Origin: Streptomyces sp. BR123
GTDB lineage: Bacteria > Actinomycetota > Actinomycetes > Streptomycetales > Streptomycetaceae
Direction: 5' to 3'
NCBI RefSeq assembly: GCF_013401435.1
Contig: NZ_JACBGN010000010.1
Span: 1-57,793 of the forward strand
Length of the DNA stretch: 57,793 nucleotides
In this document: piece after piece, positions 26,393 through 37,394 of the stretch
How the letters are laid out: each line of letters opens with the position of its first letter
Position numbering within the stretch: the stretch's first letter is position 1
Position numbers and translations under genes: made by a program
The notes under the pieces: generated by a model
Told to the model about the DNA's origin: nothing
What the model saw: only the letters and a program-made list of their open reading frames with translations
Database searches by the model: none

Positions 26393-27673
26393 TCACTCCG
26401 CAGGCGGTTCCGGCTCCGGGTCCGCGGCCCGCCCGGCGGCCCGCTCGGTGACCCGCCCGGCGGCCCGCTCGGTGACCCGTACGGAGAACTCGCCCTCGGC
26501 CACCCGCGCCCGCAGCACCTCGTCCGGAGCCACCTCCTGCGGCGAGCGCACCACGTGCCCGTCCGCGCGCTGCAGGACCGCGTAGCCCCGCTCCAGCGTC
26601 GCCGCCGGCGACAGCGCGACCACCCGGGCCAGGGTGTGCGCGAGCTCCGAGTCCGCCCGGTCCAGCAGGTGGCCCAGCGTGCGCCGGCTGCGCCCCAGCA
26701 GGGCCTCCAGCTCGTCCTCCCGGGTCTCCACCATCCGCTGCGGATGGACGAACACCGGCCGCGCCAGTGCGTGCGCGAGCCCCCGCTCCTCCCGGTCGAG
26801 CAGGGCGCGCACCGCGCGCAGCCCCCGCTCCTGGAACTGGCGCACCCGCTCCAGCTCCTCCCCGACGTCCGGGACCACCTTCTTCGCCGCGTCGGTCGGG
26901 GTGGACGCGCGCAGGTCGGCGACGAGGTCCAGCAGCGGCGAGTCCGGCTCGTGCCCGATCGCCGAGACCACCGGTGTCCGGGCCGCCGCGACCGCCCGGA
27001 CGACCTCCTCGTCGGAGAACGGCAGCAGGTCCTCCACGCTGCCTCCGCCGCGCGCGACGATGATCACGTCGACCTCGTCCAGGGCGTCGAGCTCCTTGAC
27101 CGCCTGGATGACCTGGGGCACCGCGTGCACGCCCTGCACGGCGACGTTGCGGACCTCGAAGCGGACCGCCGGCCAGCGGCGCCGGGCGTTCTCCAGCACG
27201 TCCCGCTCGGCCGCCGACGCCCGCCCCACCACCAGCCCGATCAGCTGCGGCAGGAACGGCAGCGACCTCTTGCGGTCCAGCGCGAACAGCCCCTCGGCGG
27301 CCAGCGACCGCTTGAGCCGCTCCAGCCGGGCGAGCAGCTCGCCGATGCCGACCGGCCGTATCTCGGTGGCCCGCAGCGACAGCTGGCCGCGCGGCGCGTA
27401 CCACTCGGGCTTGGCCAGCAGGACGACCCGCGAGCCCTCCGTGACCGCGTCCGCGACCTCCTCGTAGACCTGCCGGAAGCAGGTCACGCTCAGCGAGATG
27501 TCGTGCGAGGGGTCGCGCAGCGTCAGGAAGACCACCCCCGCCCCCGGCCGCCGCGAGAGCTGCGTGATCTGCCCCTCCACCCAGACCTGGCCGAGCCGGT
27601 CGATCCAGCCCCCGATGAGCCGGGACACCTGGCCGACCGGCAGCGGCGCGTCGGCCGACGTATTCAGACCCAT
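26393..27673 (-). CDS. xseA: exodeoxyribonuclease VII large subunit
   Basis: 426 residues. N-terminal OB fold (about 8-105, '[26 protein letters not shown]') followed by the catalytic exonuclease VII domain with '[58 protein letters not shown]'. The C-terminus has a short internal repeat, two and a half copies of 'VTERAAGR', reflecting a tandem 24-bp DNA repeat near 26430-26480. ATG start. Confidence 0.96.
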   Translation of the reverse strand: MGLNTSADAPLPVGQVSRLIGGWIDRLGQVWVEGQITQLSRRPGAGVVFLTLRDPSHDISLSVTCFRQVYEEVADAVTEGSRVVLLAKPEWYAPRGQLSLRATEIRPVGIGELLARLERLKRSLAAEGLFALDRKRSLPFLPQLIGLVVGRASAAERDVLENARRRWPAVRFEVRNVAVQGVHAVPQVIQAVKELDALDEVDVIIVARGGGSVEDLLPFSDEEVVRAVAAARTPVVSAIGHEPDSPLLDLVADLRASTPTDAAKKVVPDVGEELERVRQFQERGLRAVRALLDREERGLAHALARPVFVHPQRMVETREDELEALLGRSRRTLGHLLDRADSELAHTLARVVALSPAATLERGYAVLQRADGHVVRSPQEVAPDEVLRARVAEGEFSVRVTERAAGRVTERAAGRAADPEPEPPAE

Positions 27674-28029
27674 GGAGGCAGGCTAGCCGCCGGGACCGAC
27701 AGCGTCTGCGGGGCCGCCCCGATCAGCAGCGCCGTCCAGCCCGCGACAGGCCCGGCCCGCACGGCCGCCCGTACCCGACCGGCTCCCGGAAGCCGAGGCT
27801 CCGGGCGGAGGCGGCGGTCAGGGGCCGCCGCGGAGGCGCCGAACCCGCGCCGGAACCGGAACCCGTAACCCCCGCCGTCATCCCCGCGAGGGCACCCGGA
27901 ACGGACACGCGGAACGGACACGCGGCACGGATGCCCGGCACGGATGCCGGCACGCGCCCGACGCGGCCCCGGCGGCCGGGCCGAACGGGCGGCGTACGGC
28001 CCCGCAGGGACCCCCGTACGATGGACCGC
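27674..28029. other. intergenic region with short tandem repeats before ispH
   Basis: 356 bases between divergent xseA and ispH. It contains four tandem 12-13-bp units (27901-27951, ACGGACACGCGGA type turning into ACGGATGCCCGGC type). TACGAT (28017-28022) is a likely -10 element for ispH. No gene seen. Confidence 0.6.
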
Positions 28030-29028
28030 ATGAGTGCTGCCGCCGCCCCTGCTCCCGCTTCCCGCCGCGTCCTGCTCGCCGCCCCCCGCGGCTACTGCGC
28101 GGGCGTCGACCGAGCCGTGATCGCTGTCGAGAAGGCCCTCGAGCAGTACGGTGCGCCGGTCTACGTCCGGCACGAGATCGTGCACAACAAGTACGTCGTC
28201 CAGACGCTGCAGAAGAAGGGCGCCATCTTCGTCGAGAAGACGGAGGAGGTCCCCCCGGGCAACATCGTCATGTTCTCCGCCCACGGCGTGGCCCCGGTCG
28301 TGCACGAGGAGGCGGAGCGCGGCAAGCTCGCGACGATCGACGCGACCTGCCCGCTGGTCACCAAGGTCCACAAGGAGGCCATCCGGTACGCGAAGGAGGA
28401 CTTCGACATCCTCCTGATCGGCCACGAGGGCCACGAGGAGGTCATCGGCACCTCCGGCGAGGCCCCGGACCACATCACGATCGTCGACGGCCCCGACGAC
28501 ATCGACAAGGTCACCGTCCGCGACGAGTCCAAGGTCGTCTGGCTCTCGCAGACCACCCTGTCGGTCGACGAGACCATGGAGACCGTCGACGCGCTCAAGA
28601 CGAAGTTCCCGCTGCTCGTCTCCCCGCCGAGCGACGACATCTGCTACGCCACCTCGAACCGGCAGGCCGCGGTCAAGGCCATGGGCGCCGACTCCGACCT
28701 GGTCATCGTCGTCGGTTCGAAGAACTCCTCCAACTCGATCCGCCTGGTCGAGGTCGCGCTGGACGCGGGGGCGCGCGCCGCGCACCTCGTCGACTTCGCG
28801 AGCGAGATCGACGAGGCCTGGCTGGACGGCGTCACCACGGTCGGCCTGACCTCGGGCGCCTCGGTGCCGGAGGTGCTCGTCGAGCAGGTGCTGGAGTGGC
28901 TCTCCGAGCGCGGCTTCGCGGACGTGGAGATCGTCAAGACGGCCGAGGAGTCCATCACCTTCTCCCTGCCGAAGGAGCTGCGCCGCGACCTCCGGTCGGA
29001 GGCCGCCGCACTGGTCGCAGACGAGTAG
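28030..29028 (+). CDS. ispH: 4-hydroxy-3-methylbut-2-enyl diphosphate reductase
   Basis: 332-residue iron-sulfur enzyme making IPP and DMAPP in the last step of the MEP isoprenoid pathway. The three cluster cysteines are C23 ('GYCAGV'), C107 ('ATCPLV') and C205 ('DDICYAT'). 'SSNSIRL' and 'TSGASVPE' for substrate phosphate binding are present. ATG 28030 is chosen because TACGAT ends 7 bases before it with no Shine-Dalgarno, suggesting a leaderless mRNA; ATG 28021 lies inside the -10 element. Confidence 0.96.
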   Translation: MSAAAAPAPASRRVLLAAPRGYCAGVDRAVIAVEKALEQYGAPVYVRHEIVHNKYVVQTLQKKGAIFVEKTEEVPPGNIVMFSAHGVAPVVHEEAERGKLATIDATCPLVTKVHKEAIRYAKEDFDILLIGHEGHEEVIGTSGEAPDHITIVDGPDDIDKVTVRDESKVVWLSQTTLSVDETMETVDALKTKFPLLVSPPSDDICYATSNRQAAVKAMGADSDLVIVVGSKNSSNSIRLVEVALDAGARAAHLVDFASEIDEAWLDGVTTVGLTSGASVPEVLVEQVLEWLSERGFADVEIVKTAEESITFSLPKELRRDLRSEAAALVADE

Positions 29029-29049
29029 CCCTTTCCGTACCGTGAGTCC

Positions 29050-29847
29050 ATGCAGATCTTCGGCGTGGACATCGGCGGCAGCGGGATCAAGGGCGCGCCC
29101 GTGGACCTGGACCGCGGCGGCCTGGCGCAGGAGCGCCACAAGGTACTGACACCGCAGCCGGCCACCCCCGACGGGGTGGCCGGCTGCGTCGTCGAGGTGG
29201 TCCGCCACTTCGACTGGGACGGCCCCGTCGGGGTGACCTTCCCGGGCGTCGTCACCGGCGGCGTCACCCGGACGGCGGCCAACATGGACCCGTCGTGGAT
29301 CGGCGTCGACACCGCCGCCCTGCTCGCGCGGCGGCTGGACGGCCGCCCGGTCACCGTCCTCAACGACGCCGACGCCGCCGGGATCGCCGAGATGACGTAC
29401 GGCGCCGGCCGCGGCCGCGACGGCACCGTCATCCTCCTGACCCTCGGCACGGGCATCGGGAGCGCCGTGTTCACGGACGGGCGGCTGGTCCCGAACTCGG
29501 AGCTCGGCCACCTGGAGCTCAAGGGCCACGACGCGGAGAAGCGGGCGTCGGTCCGCGCCAAGGAGGAGGGGGACCTCACCTGGGAGCGCTGGGCGCGCCG
29601 GCTGCAGAAGTACCTGGCGCACGTGGAGATGCTCTTCTCGCCGGACCTGTTCATCCTCGGCGGCGGCGTCAGCCGCAAACCGGAGAAGTTCCTGCCGCTG
29701 ATCGACGGCATCAGGGCGGAGATCGTCCCGGCGGTACTCCAGAACGACGCGGGCATCGTGGGCGCGGCGATGGCGGCGGCCCCGGGGACGGCGGGGGGAG
29801 CGGCGAACCGCAAGGACGAGCCGGACCGGAACCGGGACGAGGACTAG
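29050..29847 (+). CDS. ppgK: polyphosphate glucokinase (ROK family)
   Basis: 265 residues. The actin-like ATPase phosphate-1 motif '[16 protein letters not shown]' opens the protein. '[18 protein letters not shown]' carries the catalytic Asp and '[12 protein letters not shown]' is the phosphate-2 loop. The '[37 protein letters not shown]' stretch is specific to the polyphosphate-using actinobacterial subgroup. It phosphorylates glucose with polyphosphate or ATP. Starts 22 bases after ispH, so it is likely cotranscribed. Confidence 0.93.
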   Translation: MQIFGVDIGGSGIKGAPVDLDRGGLAQERHKVLTPQPATPDGVAGCVVEVVRHFDWDGPVGVTFPGVVTGGVTRTAANMDPSWIGVDTAALLARRLDGRPVTVLNDADAAGIAEMTYGAGRGRDGTVILLTLGTGIGSAVFTDGRLVPNSELGHLELKGHDAEKRASVRAKEEGDLTWERWARRLQKYLAHVEMLFSPDLFILGGGVSRKPEKFLPLIDGIRAEIVPAVLQNDAGIVGAAMAAAPGTAGGAANRKDEPDRNRDED

Positions 29848-30353
29848 GAAGCCCGGCGGGGGAGGCGCCGCCGCCCGATCAGCACGGCCTTCCGCACGAC
29901 GGCGATCAGTGCCGCGACCAGGGTCCCCCCGTACAGCCAGCCGGCGTGCAGCGACAGGGCCGACACCAGGCCCATCACCTGTGCGCCGAAGCCGCCCGAG
30001 TCGCCGCAGATCGGCCAGACCCCGACGGCGAAGGCGATCGGCACGGCGATCGGCGCGGTGACCAGGTCGGCGGGCCGCACCCACAGCGCGGTCGCGGCCG
30101 CGACGGGCACGAACAGCAGCCCGTACACGAACAGCGAACCGTCGAACAGCAGCCAGGCCAGCCCGGCGACGAGCGTCATCGCCACGCACGCGAACAGCCC
30201 GCCGCCGAGCCCGGTCAGCCGCGGCCGCGGCAGCCTGCGCACGGCAGCCGGCCGGGGCCGCCCGCCCCCGCCCTGGGCGGGCACACCGCCGGGGCGCCGG
30301 GGCTGCTGCCGCTGCGGGTGGTGAGGGGCCGAACGCGTCCTGTAGTGCTCCAC
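29844..30353 (-). CDS. DUF6542-type small membrane protein
   Basis: 169 residues. A cytoplasmic, basic and proline-rich N-terminus (about 45 residues) is followed by four hydrophobic segments, with a basic C-terminal tail. The layout fits the actinobacterial DUF6542 family. Its stop overlaps the end of ppgK by 4 bases on the opposite strand. Function unknown. Confidence 0.82.
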   Translation of the reverse strand: MEHYRTRSAPHHPQRQQPRRPGGVPAQGGGGRPRPAAVRRLPRPRLTGLGGGLFACVAMTLVAGLAWLLFDGSLFVYGLLFVPVAAATALWVRPADLVTAPIAVPIAFAVGVWPICGDSGGFGAQVMGLVSALSLHAGWLYGGTLVAALIAVVRKAVLIGRRRLPRRAS

Positions 30354-30487
30354 CCTTCAAAACTAGGCGGGCCGGGTGCGCTATCGCCGTGGGGACACGC
30401 GTACAACGCGACCCGCTCATCGGAAAGTAAACTGTCCGGTGGCCCGCTCCGGGCCGCCGCCCCCTCCAGCTACGGGAAGTCGCCAAC

Positions 30488-31576
<1,089 letters not shown>

Positions 31577-31632
31577 TGGCTGATTCCTTGATCGGCGGAA
31601 GTGGCTGGTCAGGATAGGAAACCCCAGGTCAG

Positions 31633-31665
31633 GGGCCAGATCTTCGGGTCTGGCCCTTTCCTGTT
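31633..31665 (+). terminator. hairpin terminator after ychF
   Basis: 8-bp stem GGGCCAGA/TCTGGCCC (within 31633-31656) followed by TTTCCTGTTTT. It belongs to the left end of element 1 and could terminate ychF transcription. Confidence 0.7.
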
Positions 31666-31699
31666 TTCTCCGGCTGGATCAGCCTCTTTCCTGCCCCTG

Positions 31700-31718
31700 T
31701 GCTGACTTGGTGCTGACC
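31700..31718 (+). repeat. left copy of a 19-bp direct repeat of element 1
   Basis: TGCTGACTTGGTGCTGACC; an identical copy sits at 39199-39217, just after the integrase gene. Placement inside both ends suggests integrase arm-type binding sites. Confidence 0.75.
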
Positions 31719-31854
31719 TGCTGGGCGGGTCTGTACGTCCTCTGAGCTGGGTTTTCCGGGGTTCTGTGAGAGGCCGGACGGAACGAGGGGTGTACCTGGA
31801 GCCGGGCATGGAAACCCGGTACCCATGTGGAGGGCTGCCGCGCAGGATGGGGGG

Positions 31855-32342
31855 ATGGCTGACCTGCTGTGGGATGAAGTCAGAGGGTTCTTCGACCCCG
31901 ATCTGATGGGCGCGCTGCCGGAGTGCTCGTTCCTGGGGCCTCGGTCGAGGACTGGCAGGCTGTCCTCGACCTTGTTGACGTGAGCGGATGGAAGCACCAG
32001 TACTCCGTAGGAGAGTCGGTACTTCCGGTGCCTCGGGCGGAGACAGTGCTGTCCCGCCCGGCCGACGCTGAGTGTCCGCAGCTGAGGGTCTGGCTGGCCG
32101 CCGATGTGCTGGTGATCTTCCGCTTCTATTCGTCGGGCGAGATCGACTTCGATGTCGACCTGCGGGAACTCCAGGGGCAGGAGCGGCTCGACTTGTTCTG
32201 CGGGTTCCTCACGGTCATCGGACGGCGGTTGGGGAAGCCGGTGCTGATGGATGCAGAGGGCGGCGACGGCAGCCATCCCGTCCTCGGGTTCGACGTCGAG
32301 AGCGATCGGGTCGTGCTGTTGGCGGAGCCGTTTGTTCCCTGA
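31855..32342 (+). pseudogene. frameshifted Streptomyces hypothetical gene
   Basis: The frame from ATG 31855 reads MADLLWDEVRGFFDPDLMGALPE. After one missing base near 31922 the protein continues in another frame as VLVPGASVEDWQAVLDLV and so on to 32342. Together the two parts form one plausible protein of about 160 residues that I recall as a common Streptomyces orphan. If the frameshift is real the gene is broken; the remaining frame could also start at GTG 31923 (139 residues). Function unknown. Confidence 0.7.
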
Positions 32343-32461
32343 CTGCTGCCGCGGGCATGCATCGCTGACCCTGTGGTGCCGTTCCCGCAACGGATGAGAA
32401 AACATGTTGGTGGGCCGTCGGCGAGTTGCGACAATGCGTCTGTTTCCCAGGCGGAGGACAC

Positions 32462-33568
32462 TTGTTCGTTTTCGTGTGTGCGGGATGCGGCGCCGAGTTG
32501 ACCACCCTGCTGTCCCAGGTCTCACTGCCAGTCCACGCTCGTCAGAAGTACGGGAACGGGGCCCAGCTTCCGGTGCTCATGGAGTCCGGGACGTTTGCCG
32601 TGGACCCGGACCCCTGGGGAGGGCCGTGGCGGATGTGGGACGAGATCGATCCGGGCGAGGCGGAGGCACGAGGCATCTACGCGCCGGTCTACGCCCTGTC
32701 CGACAGCACGCCCGGGGCGAGTGTCATCGCGCCGGGTGATATCCGTGGAACCCGGCTGATCCCTGAGAAACGCGGCGGTGCCTGCTGCGGTCTCGACGGA
32801 GCCGACGGGCCCAACATGGCCTGTGAGACATGCGACCTCCCCGTGGCGACCAGGGTCGACGACTGCTCGCTCTGGCAGGCAGTGCGGCTCAGCCCGGACG
32901 CCGTGCACCGCGTCCCCGTTGACGGCATCCACGTTGCGCCCCGCTCTTGGTCGGAGCTGGCAGAGAAGGGGGACAAGACGCCCCCGTTCGAGCCGATTGC
33001 CACGTGGGGAGGACGGATGGGGTCGAACCACTACTGGTCGTGGAGCCCGCAGTGGGAGGCGGCGGCGGGCCAGGCGCTCGCCCACCTGCTGGTTGCCTCC
33101 GAAGGGCAGCCGGTGAAGGTTCCGGGCGGTCTGACCGCGGACGTGTTCCAACGCGCGCTCGACGCCCTGCTGCCCGCAGGCCCTCCGAAGCGGCGCGCCG
33201 TCCTGGCTGGACCGGGACAGCCCTCCCCGGACGCGGCCGTCGACATCCTTCTCGTACCGGTCCATCCCCAGACAGGTCAGACCTGGACCCCCGCCGGCCC
33301 CACTGCGTCGGCATACCTGGTGCCCCTGCCGCTGGGGGTGTGGCTGTGGCTGGTCTCTCCCCAGCCCTACTTGCCGGTGCCTGCGTCAGGTCGCATACCC
33401 CAAGACGTACTCCGCGACGACCCTCTCCCGCTGCGCCCCAACTATCTGTTCCGGGCCGACCGGGAAACGTTCCTGCACACCTTGGTCCGGCTGCCAGCCG
33501 TGCGCAGCCCGTGGCTGCTGACGATCGTCGAGAACCTCACGCAGCGCACCTCGGCCCACCTCTTCTAG
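32462..33568 (+). CDS. hypothetical protein with zinc-ribbon-like cysteines
   Basis: About 368 residues. TTG start at 32462 chosen because GGAGG stands 6 bases upstream and the protein then opens directly with 'FVFVCAGCGAELT'. A second cysteine group follows ('GACCGLDGADGPNMACETCDLPVATRVDDCSLWQAV'), so a metal-binding head of about 150 residues is likely. 'GGRMGSNHYWSWSPQWEAAAGQALAHLL' and a proline-rich C-terminal half follow. Recalled as an orphan Streptomyces family; role unknown, possibly immunity-like cargo. Confidence 0.78.
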   Translation: MFVFVCAGCGAELTTLLSQVSLPVHARQKYGNGAQLPVLMESGTFAVDPDPWGGPWRMWDEIDPGEAEARGIYAPVYALSDSTPGASVIAPGDIRGTRLIPEKRGGACCGLDGADGPNMACETCDLPVATRVDDCSLWQAVRLSPDAVHRVPVDGIHVAPRSWSELAEKGDKTPPFEPIATWGGRMGSNHYWSWSPQWEAAAGQALAHLLVASEGQPVKVPGGLTADVFQRALDALLPAGPPKRRAVLAGPGQPSPDAAVDILLVPVHPQTGQTWTPAGPTASAYLVPLPLGVWLWLVSPQPYLPVPASGRIPQDVLRDDPLPLRPNYLFRADRETFLHTLVRLPAVRSPWLLTIVENLTQRTSAHLF

Positions 33569-33650
33569 CCGTCTGGCAATCGAACAGCGCCAGACGCTCG
33601 TGCCTCCCGAAGTGGTCGACATCTGCTGTCCAATCTTCGGACCTCACCCG

Positions 33651-34175
33651 TCAGAAGCGCGGCCCGACAGTGGGATGCGAGACCAACGCGCAGGCAGCGA
33701 TCTGCAGTTGCGCTTCCCACGTCGCCTCGTCGAGCCCCAATGTGTACTCGATGCAGCACGCGCATGGCGGGAGTAGCGCCAGGAATGCTTGCTCCTCAGT
33801 GGTCTCGACCTTCATCTCCGACCACTCGTCCGATGCCAACTCGGCGAGATCCACCTCCCCGGCGGTGAATCGCGTGGCCAGCCTGCGCAGCGCGTACCGA
33901 CGGGCCAGGTGGCGATCGGGCAGATTGATCCCCAATTCTTCAAGAGCCTGCTCGAACGTGTCGCGGATGTCCCGGGGGTCCGCGTGACGCGGCAGGCCGG
34001 CGAGCTCGCACAGGGTCGGCGTGTCCATTCCCGCTGCGAGTGCCTGGGCAGCGGTCATCGGTAGGTCTTCCAGACACAACTGATCCGCCTGATACAGCCA
34101 CGCACCCTCCACGAGGGGCGGATAAGTGCTGTGGACAGGGCTGTCAGGTTCGAATGTCTCGTCTATCGCTGCCAT
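33651..34175 (-). CDS. hypothetical protein
   Basis: 174 acidic residues, mostly helical by composition, with 'PPCACCIEYTLGLDEATWEAQ' near the C-terminus giving three clustered cysteines. ATG start. No family recognised. It lies between two cargo genes of element 1 in the opposite orientation. Confidence 0.7.
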   Translation of the reverse strand: MAAIDETFEPDSPVHSTYPPLVEGAWLYQADQLCLEDLPMTAAQALAAGMDTPTLCELAGLPRHADPRDIRDTFEQALEELGINLPDRHLARRYALRRLATRFTAGEVDLAELASDEWSEMKVETTEEQAFLALLPPCACCIEYTLGLDEATWEAQLQIAACALVSHPTVGPRF

Positions 34176-34377
34176 GGTTCATACGATGCCAGCACGGCTC
34201 GCGAGACAGCCTTGCAATTTGGACTGTGCCGGCAAACCGCCCTGTGGTCCGACCCAGCACTGTTACCCCGGTGACACTCCGCGACCGCTCCCCAAGATCT
34301 GTGCCAGAACCCCGATCTCGTGAACAAAGCCACCGCATAGGTAAGCCCCGGGGAACTGGGGCCGAAGGGGGTGTGCG

Positions 34378-34764
34378 TCAGGTGACTGGCGACGCGCACG
34401 CTAGGAACGGCCCGGCCGCCTTACTCCAAGACTCGCCCCGTCCGAGTGCGGCTGCTCCCTCCGTACGTAGCGACTCGACGACGGGCGAGAGGAAGTCTGC
34501 ACGCCAGTGTCGTACGGCTTGCTCCTGCATCCCGCTTGCGTCGACGACTGCACCCACCTTCGCTTCGAGCACGGCCACGCCCTCTGCGATGTCTTCACCG
34601 GTCCACTCGTCCATGCGGTCGGCCACCAGGGCCCAGGTCAGCTTGATCATGCGCCGGATCGTAGAGGCGACGGCGGCGAGCAGGGAGAGGTTGTGGGGGG
34701 TGGGGTATGACCCCTTGGCCCTGGCGTCACCACCGCCTCGTCTTGGCAGCGCAGATTCCGCCAC
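34378..34764 (-). CDS. hypothetical protein
   Basis: 128 residues from the ATG at 34764; an internal ATG at 34650 (MIKLTWALVADRMDEW) gives a shorter form of 90 residues that holds most of the conserved-looking sequence ('EWTGEDIAEGVAVLEAKVGAVVDASGMQEQAVRHWRADFL'). Helical, acidic, cytoplasmic. Start uncertain; function unknown. Confidence 0.55.
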   Translation of the reverse strand: MAESALPRRGGGDARAKGSYPTPHNLSLLAAVASTIRRMIKLTWALVADRMDEWTGEDIAEGVAVLEAKVGAVVDASGMQEQAVRHWRADFLSPVVESLRTEGAAALGRGESWSKAAGPFLACASPVT

Positions 34765-34925
34765 GGTTCCAGACCCGCTCTGACCCTCAGCCGATGACTT
34801 GCTAGGGGTTGTATCCGCAGCCCAGAGCAGTGTCGGGGCTGTATCCGTCGGCGGCCCGAGTGCATAGGAACGGAGAGTTTGCCCTTCACACGACGCTAGG
34901 TCGATGAGTCCTGCCGGAGGCGTTC

Positions 34926-35696
34926 ATGGATGCGGAGTCGTCCCCGGCAGCTTTAGGACGGTTGAATGCTCAGGTGGTGAACTGGGCGCAGATGTACGAC
35001 TGTCACGGGGATGTTGATCGCGTCCCCGAGCTCCTGGCGCGGGTCGAGCTCGAGGACGACGCAGAGGCATGGGACGAGCTGGGTTACCGGCTGGTCCTCG
35101 AGCACGACCTGGTGTTCCCCGCGAGTTTCGCCGCACTGCCGCGTCTGGTGCGTCTCGCGTCGCGGAGCGCGCGGGCGCGCGGGCTGGCCGGGGCGATCGT
35201 GCGGTGCGCCGCAGGGGGCCACGGGTGCGACGATCTGCTGGCGGGCTGTGCCGACGCGATCGCGGCGTTCCGTGAGCTGCTGGATCGGCACCTGCGGTCG
35301 CGGCCGGACGACTACTTCGCGTCCTTCCTCGACTTGCTCGCGGTCGAAGAGCAGTACCACTGGAGTGCGGCCATGGGGGACTTCTCGGATGACTTCTATG
35401 AGGTCGCCTGCCCTCACTGCGCTGTCGAGGTGACGATCGCCATCGGCGGTTACGGTCGCTACTCAGCGATCCGGGACTGGAACCTGGGCGACGTGGACCG
35501 ACGGGGACTGCGGCCGGCGTCCCTCGAGGGCCTCTCCGGCATCGGTCGATGGATGCACGAGACTGCCGTCCGCGATGGCGAAGCCGTGCTCGCCGACGGT
35601 ATCGCCCATCTCTTCGGCGATGCAGAATGCCCGCGCTGTGCCAGCGTCTTCAACATTGCGGATGAGTACGCGGCTTCCAATCGTCCCGTTATGTGA
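34926..35696 (+). CDS. hypothetical protein with split zinc-ribbon motif
   Basis: 256 residues, ATG preceded by GGAGG. The N-terminal half is helical ('ELGYRLVLEHDLVFPASFAALPRLVRLA'), like repeat-containing orphan proteins. The C-terminal half has 'CPHC' near residue 161 and 'CPRC' near 239, a pair that could hold one zinc. Orphan cargo of element 1; no function recognised, though the architecture resembles immunity-protein families often found in Streptomyces islands. Confidence 0.75.
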   Translation: MDAESSPAALGRLNAQVVNWAQMYDCHGDVDRVPELLARVELEDDAEAWDELGYRLVLEHDLVFPASFAALPRLVRLASRSARARGLAGAIVRCAAGGHGCDDLLAGCADAIAAFRELLDRHLRSRPDDYFASFLDLLAVEEQYHWSAAMGDFSDDFYEVACPHCAVEVTIAIGGYGRYSAIRDWNLGDVDRRGLRPASLEGLSGIGRWMHETAVRDGEAVLADGIAHLFGDAECPRCASVFNIADEYAASNRPVM

Positions 35697-35835
35697 GCGG
35701 CATGTCGGGAGCGAGCGGCTCTGCTCCTGCAGCAGAGCCGCAGCCCAACCGAGGCGACAGCGACCGTGTCGTGGAACTGAGGCCCGTTTGTTGTAGCGGG
35801 TAGCGACCCCATGGGGAGAGGGCGGGGCTCCCTCT

Positions 35836-36423
35836 CTATGCGGCGTTGGGCGGAGTGATCAGCTCACGGCGTGCTCCCGGCTGGTTATGCAGGAACAGCC
35901 ACATGCGGGCCAGCTTCTGCGACTCCTTGGCCGCAGGGCGCTTGCGGAGAACGGAGGTGCTCCACTTGTCGAACTTCACGTGGCACGACTTGCACAGCGC
36001 CACGTAGCGCGTCGGGTCCATGCTGTACGGGATGCCCGCGCTGAGCCCGTCGACGTCACGGCGCTCGTTCGGATCGGTGTGGTCGTACGCCCACTCGTCC
36101 GCCGCCGCGCCGCATCGCAGCCAGCACCGGTACCCGCTGGCCGGACCCAGGGCCTTCCGGATGTTCCTGTGAGCCTGTGCGTACTGGTTCGGGGAGAGGT
36201 GAGCCGGTCCACGGCAGGACCGGGTACGCCCTGCGGTCAGGTTCGCCAGGTTGAAACTCTTCATTTCGCCGCAGTCACAACGGCAGAGAACGTACCGGGG
36301 CCTCTCGTCATAGCCGATCAAGGTCAGTTGTCCCCATCGGTGACCAGGCTTGTACTTCCGTCGCGACGGCGCGCCAGCGGCGGAGCGGCGGCGAGAGGGA
36401 GAGTTTGTCATCGACTTGCTCAA
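35836..36423 (-). CDS. HNH endonuclease family protein
   Basis: About 195 residues. A basic N-terminus leads into paired zinc cysteines ('YVLCRCDCGEMKSFNLANLTAGRTRSC'). The catalytic 'YDHTDPNERRDVDGL...DPTRYVALCKSCHVKFDK' matches endonuclease VII/HNH folds of phage and plasmid origin. TTG at 36423 chosen because AAGGAGG stands 9 bases upstream; an ATG at 36411 lacks a ribosome site. Probably part of the mobile gene set of element 1. Confidence 0.82.
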   Translation of the reverse strand: MSKSMTNSPSRRRSAAGAPSRRKYKPGHRWGQLTLIGYDERPRYVLCRCDCGEMKSFNLANLTAGRTRSCRGPAHLSPNQYAQAHRNIRKALGPASGYRCWLRCGAAADEWAYDHTDPNERRDVDGLSAGIPYSMDPTRYVALCKSCHVKFDKWSTSVLRKRPAAKESQKLARMWLFLHNQPGARRELITPPNAA

Positions 36424-36686
36424 GAGGTAGAGCCTCCTTGCAGACTTGCTTGATCTACTGGCTTGCAATGTGGCGGCCCTGATGGGCCGCACTTGGGCTG
36501 GCGGGCATACGACCGGGCCGAGCGAAGCTCGGCCGTACCTGGTGAAGACGCTTTGGGGCTAGCGCTGGTGTTCTTTCGCCGCTGCCCTAACTAGATAGAG
36601 AGACCGCGAACGTTTTCCCAGGTCAGACCCGATTTCGGTACATGTCGCGGCTGTACTAGGTACGTTCCTCCGCTGTACCAGTGCAG

Positions 36687-37040
36687 CTACGGGCGCTCGG
36701 GGTGCGTGCGGCAGGGCGACGGGGCGCCCCTCTCTTTCTGGAACACGTGACTGCCCAGCACGAGGCAGGCCGCTGACGAACGCGGCGATACGAGGTCAAG
36801 GCGCTTCGCGCTGGCGACGGCGCCGGTAGTGCTCTGCTTGCTGAGCGGTGTGCCGCTTTTGGACAAGACGGCCGCGAGCCCGTTGGGCCCGAACGATGCG
36901 TGCCCGTGCCTGTCGGCCCAGCCGAGAGCCGCGAAGTGCACGCGGTGCGCGAGGGCGAAGCGCTCATCACGCGCCATGCGTCGGTACTCGTGCTGTGAGA
37001 CCGCACCCCAGGGCTTGCCCGGTCCGAAGTTGATAGCCAC
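36687..37040 (-). CDS. winged-helix replication-like protein of integrative elements
   Basis: 117 residues opening 'VAINFGPGKPWGAVSQHEYRRMARDERFALAHRVHFAALGWADRHGHASFGPNGLAAVLSK', a helix-turn-helix layout seen in small proteins beside excisionase genes in actinomycete elements. GTG at 37040 preceded by a GGGGG run. It probably binds element DNA; a role in replication or copy control is inference. Confidence 0.72.
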   Translation of the reverse strand: MAINFGPGKPWGAVSQHEYRRMARDERFALAHRVHFAALGWADRHGHASFGPNGLAAVLSKSGTPLSKQSTTGAVASAKRLDLVSPRSSAACLVLGSHVFQKERGAPSPCRTHPERP

Positions 37041-37150
37041 TCGACGTGGCCCCCTTTCCCTCCTTGCGCGGCGCGGTGCGCCGGCGCCCCCGCCGGACGG
37101 CGGGACATGTGCCTCCCTTCGGTTGGCTGTGAGTAATGAGGATGGGTCGG

Positions 37151-37333
37151 TCAGGCCGACACGGGGCACTCCCGGTCGATCCAGTGGTCAACCTCTGACA
37201 GTCGGAAACGCAGGCTGCCGCCGACCTTCCGGGACGGGATACCGAGTGCCCGGTGGTTGTTGTAGATCCACGCGGGCTTCTTGCCCAGGTACTCGGCCAG
37301 CTCGTCAACGGTCATGAGGCGGTGGTGGCGCAA
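37151..37333 (-). CDS. xis: excisionase / AlpA-like helix-turn-helix protein
   Basis: 60 residues: 'MTVDELAEYLGKKPAWIYNNHRALGIPSRKVGGSLRFRLSEVDHWIDRE' is the MerR/AlpA-type DNA-binding fold of small excisionases. TTG at 37333 chosen because AGGAG stands 7 bases upstream; ATG at 37315 is the alternative. Located close to the integrase with a shared divergent control region, so it should direct excision of element 1. Confidence 0.85.
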   Translation of the reverse strand: MRHHRLMTVDELAEYLGKKPAWIYNNHRALGIPSRKVGGSLRFRLSEVDHWIDRECPVSA

Positions 37334-37394
37334 AGGCGGACTCCTGTCGATGGGAGGGCGGGACCTCCACATCTTGAGCGCACAAGTTCAGCCT

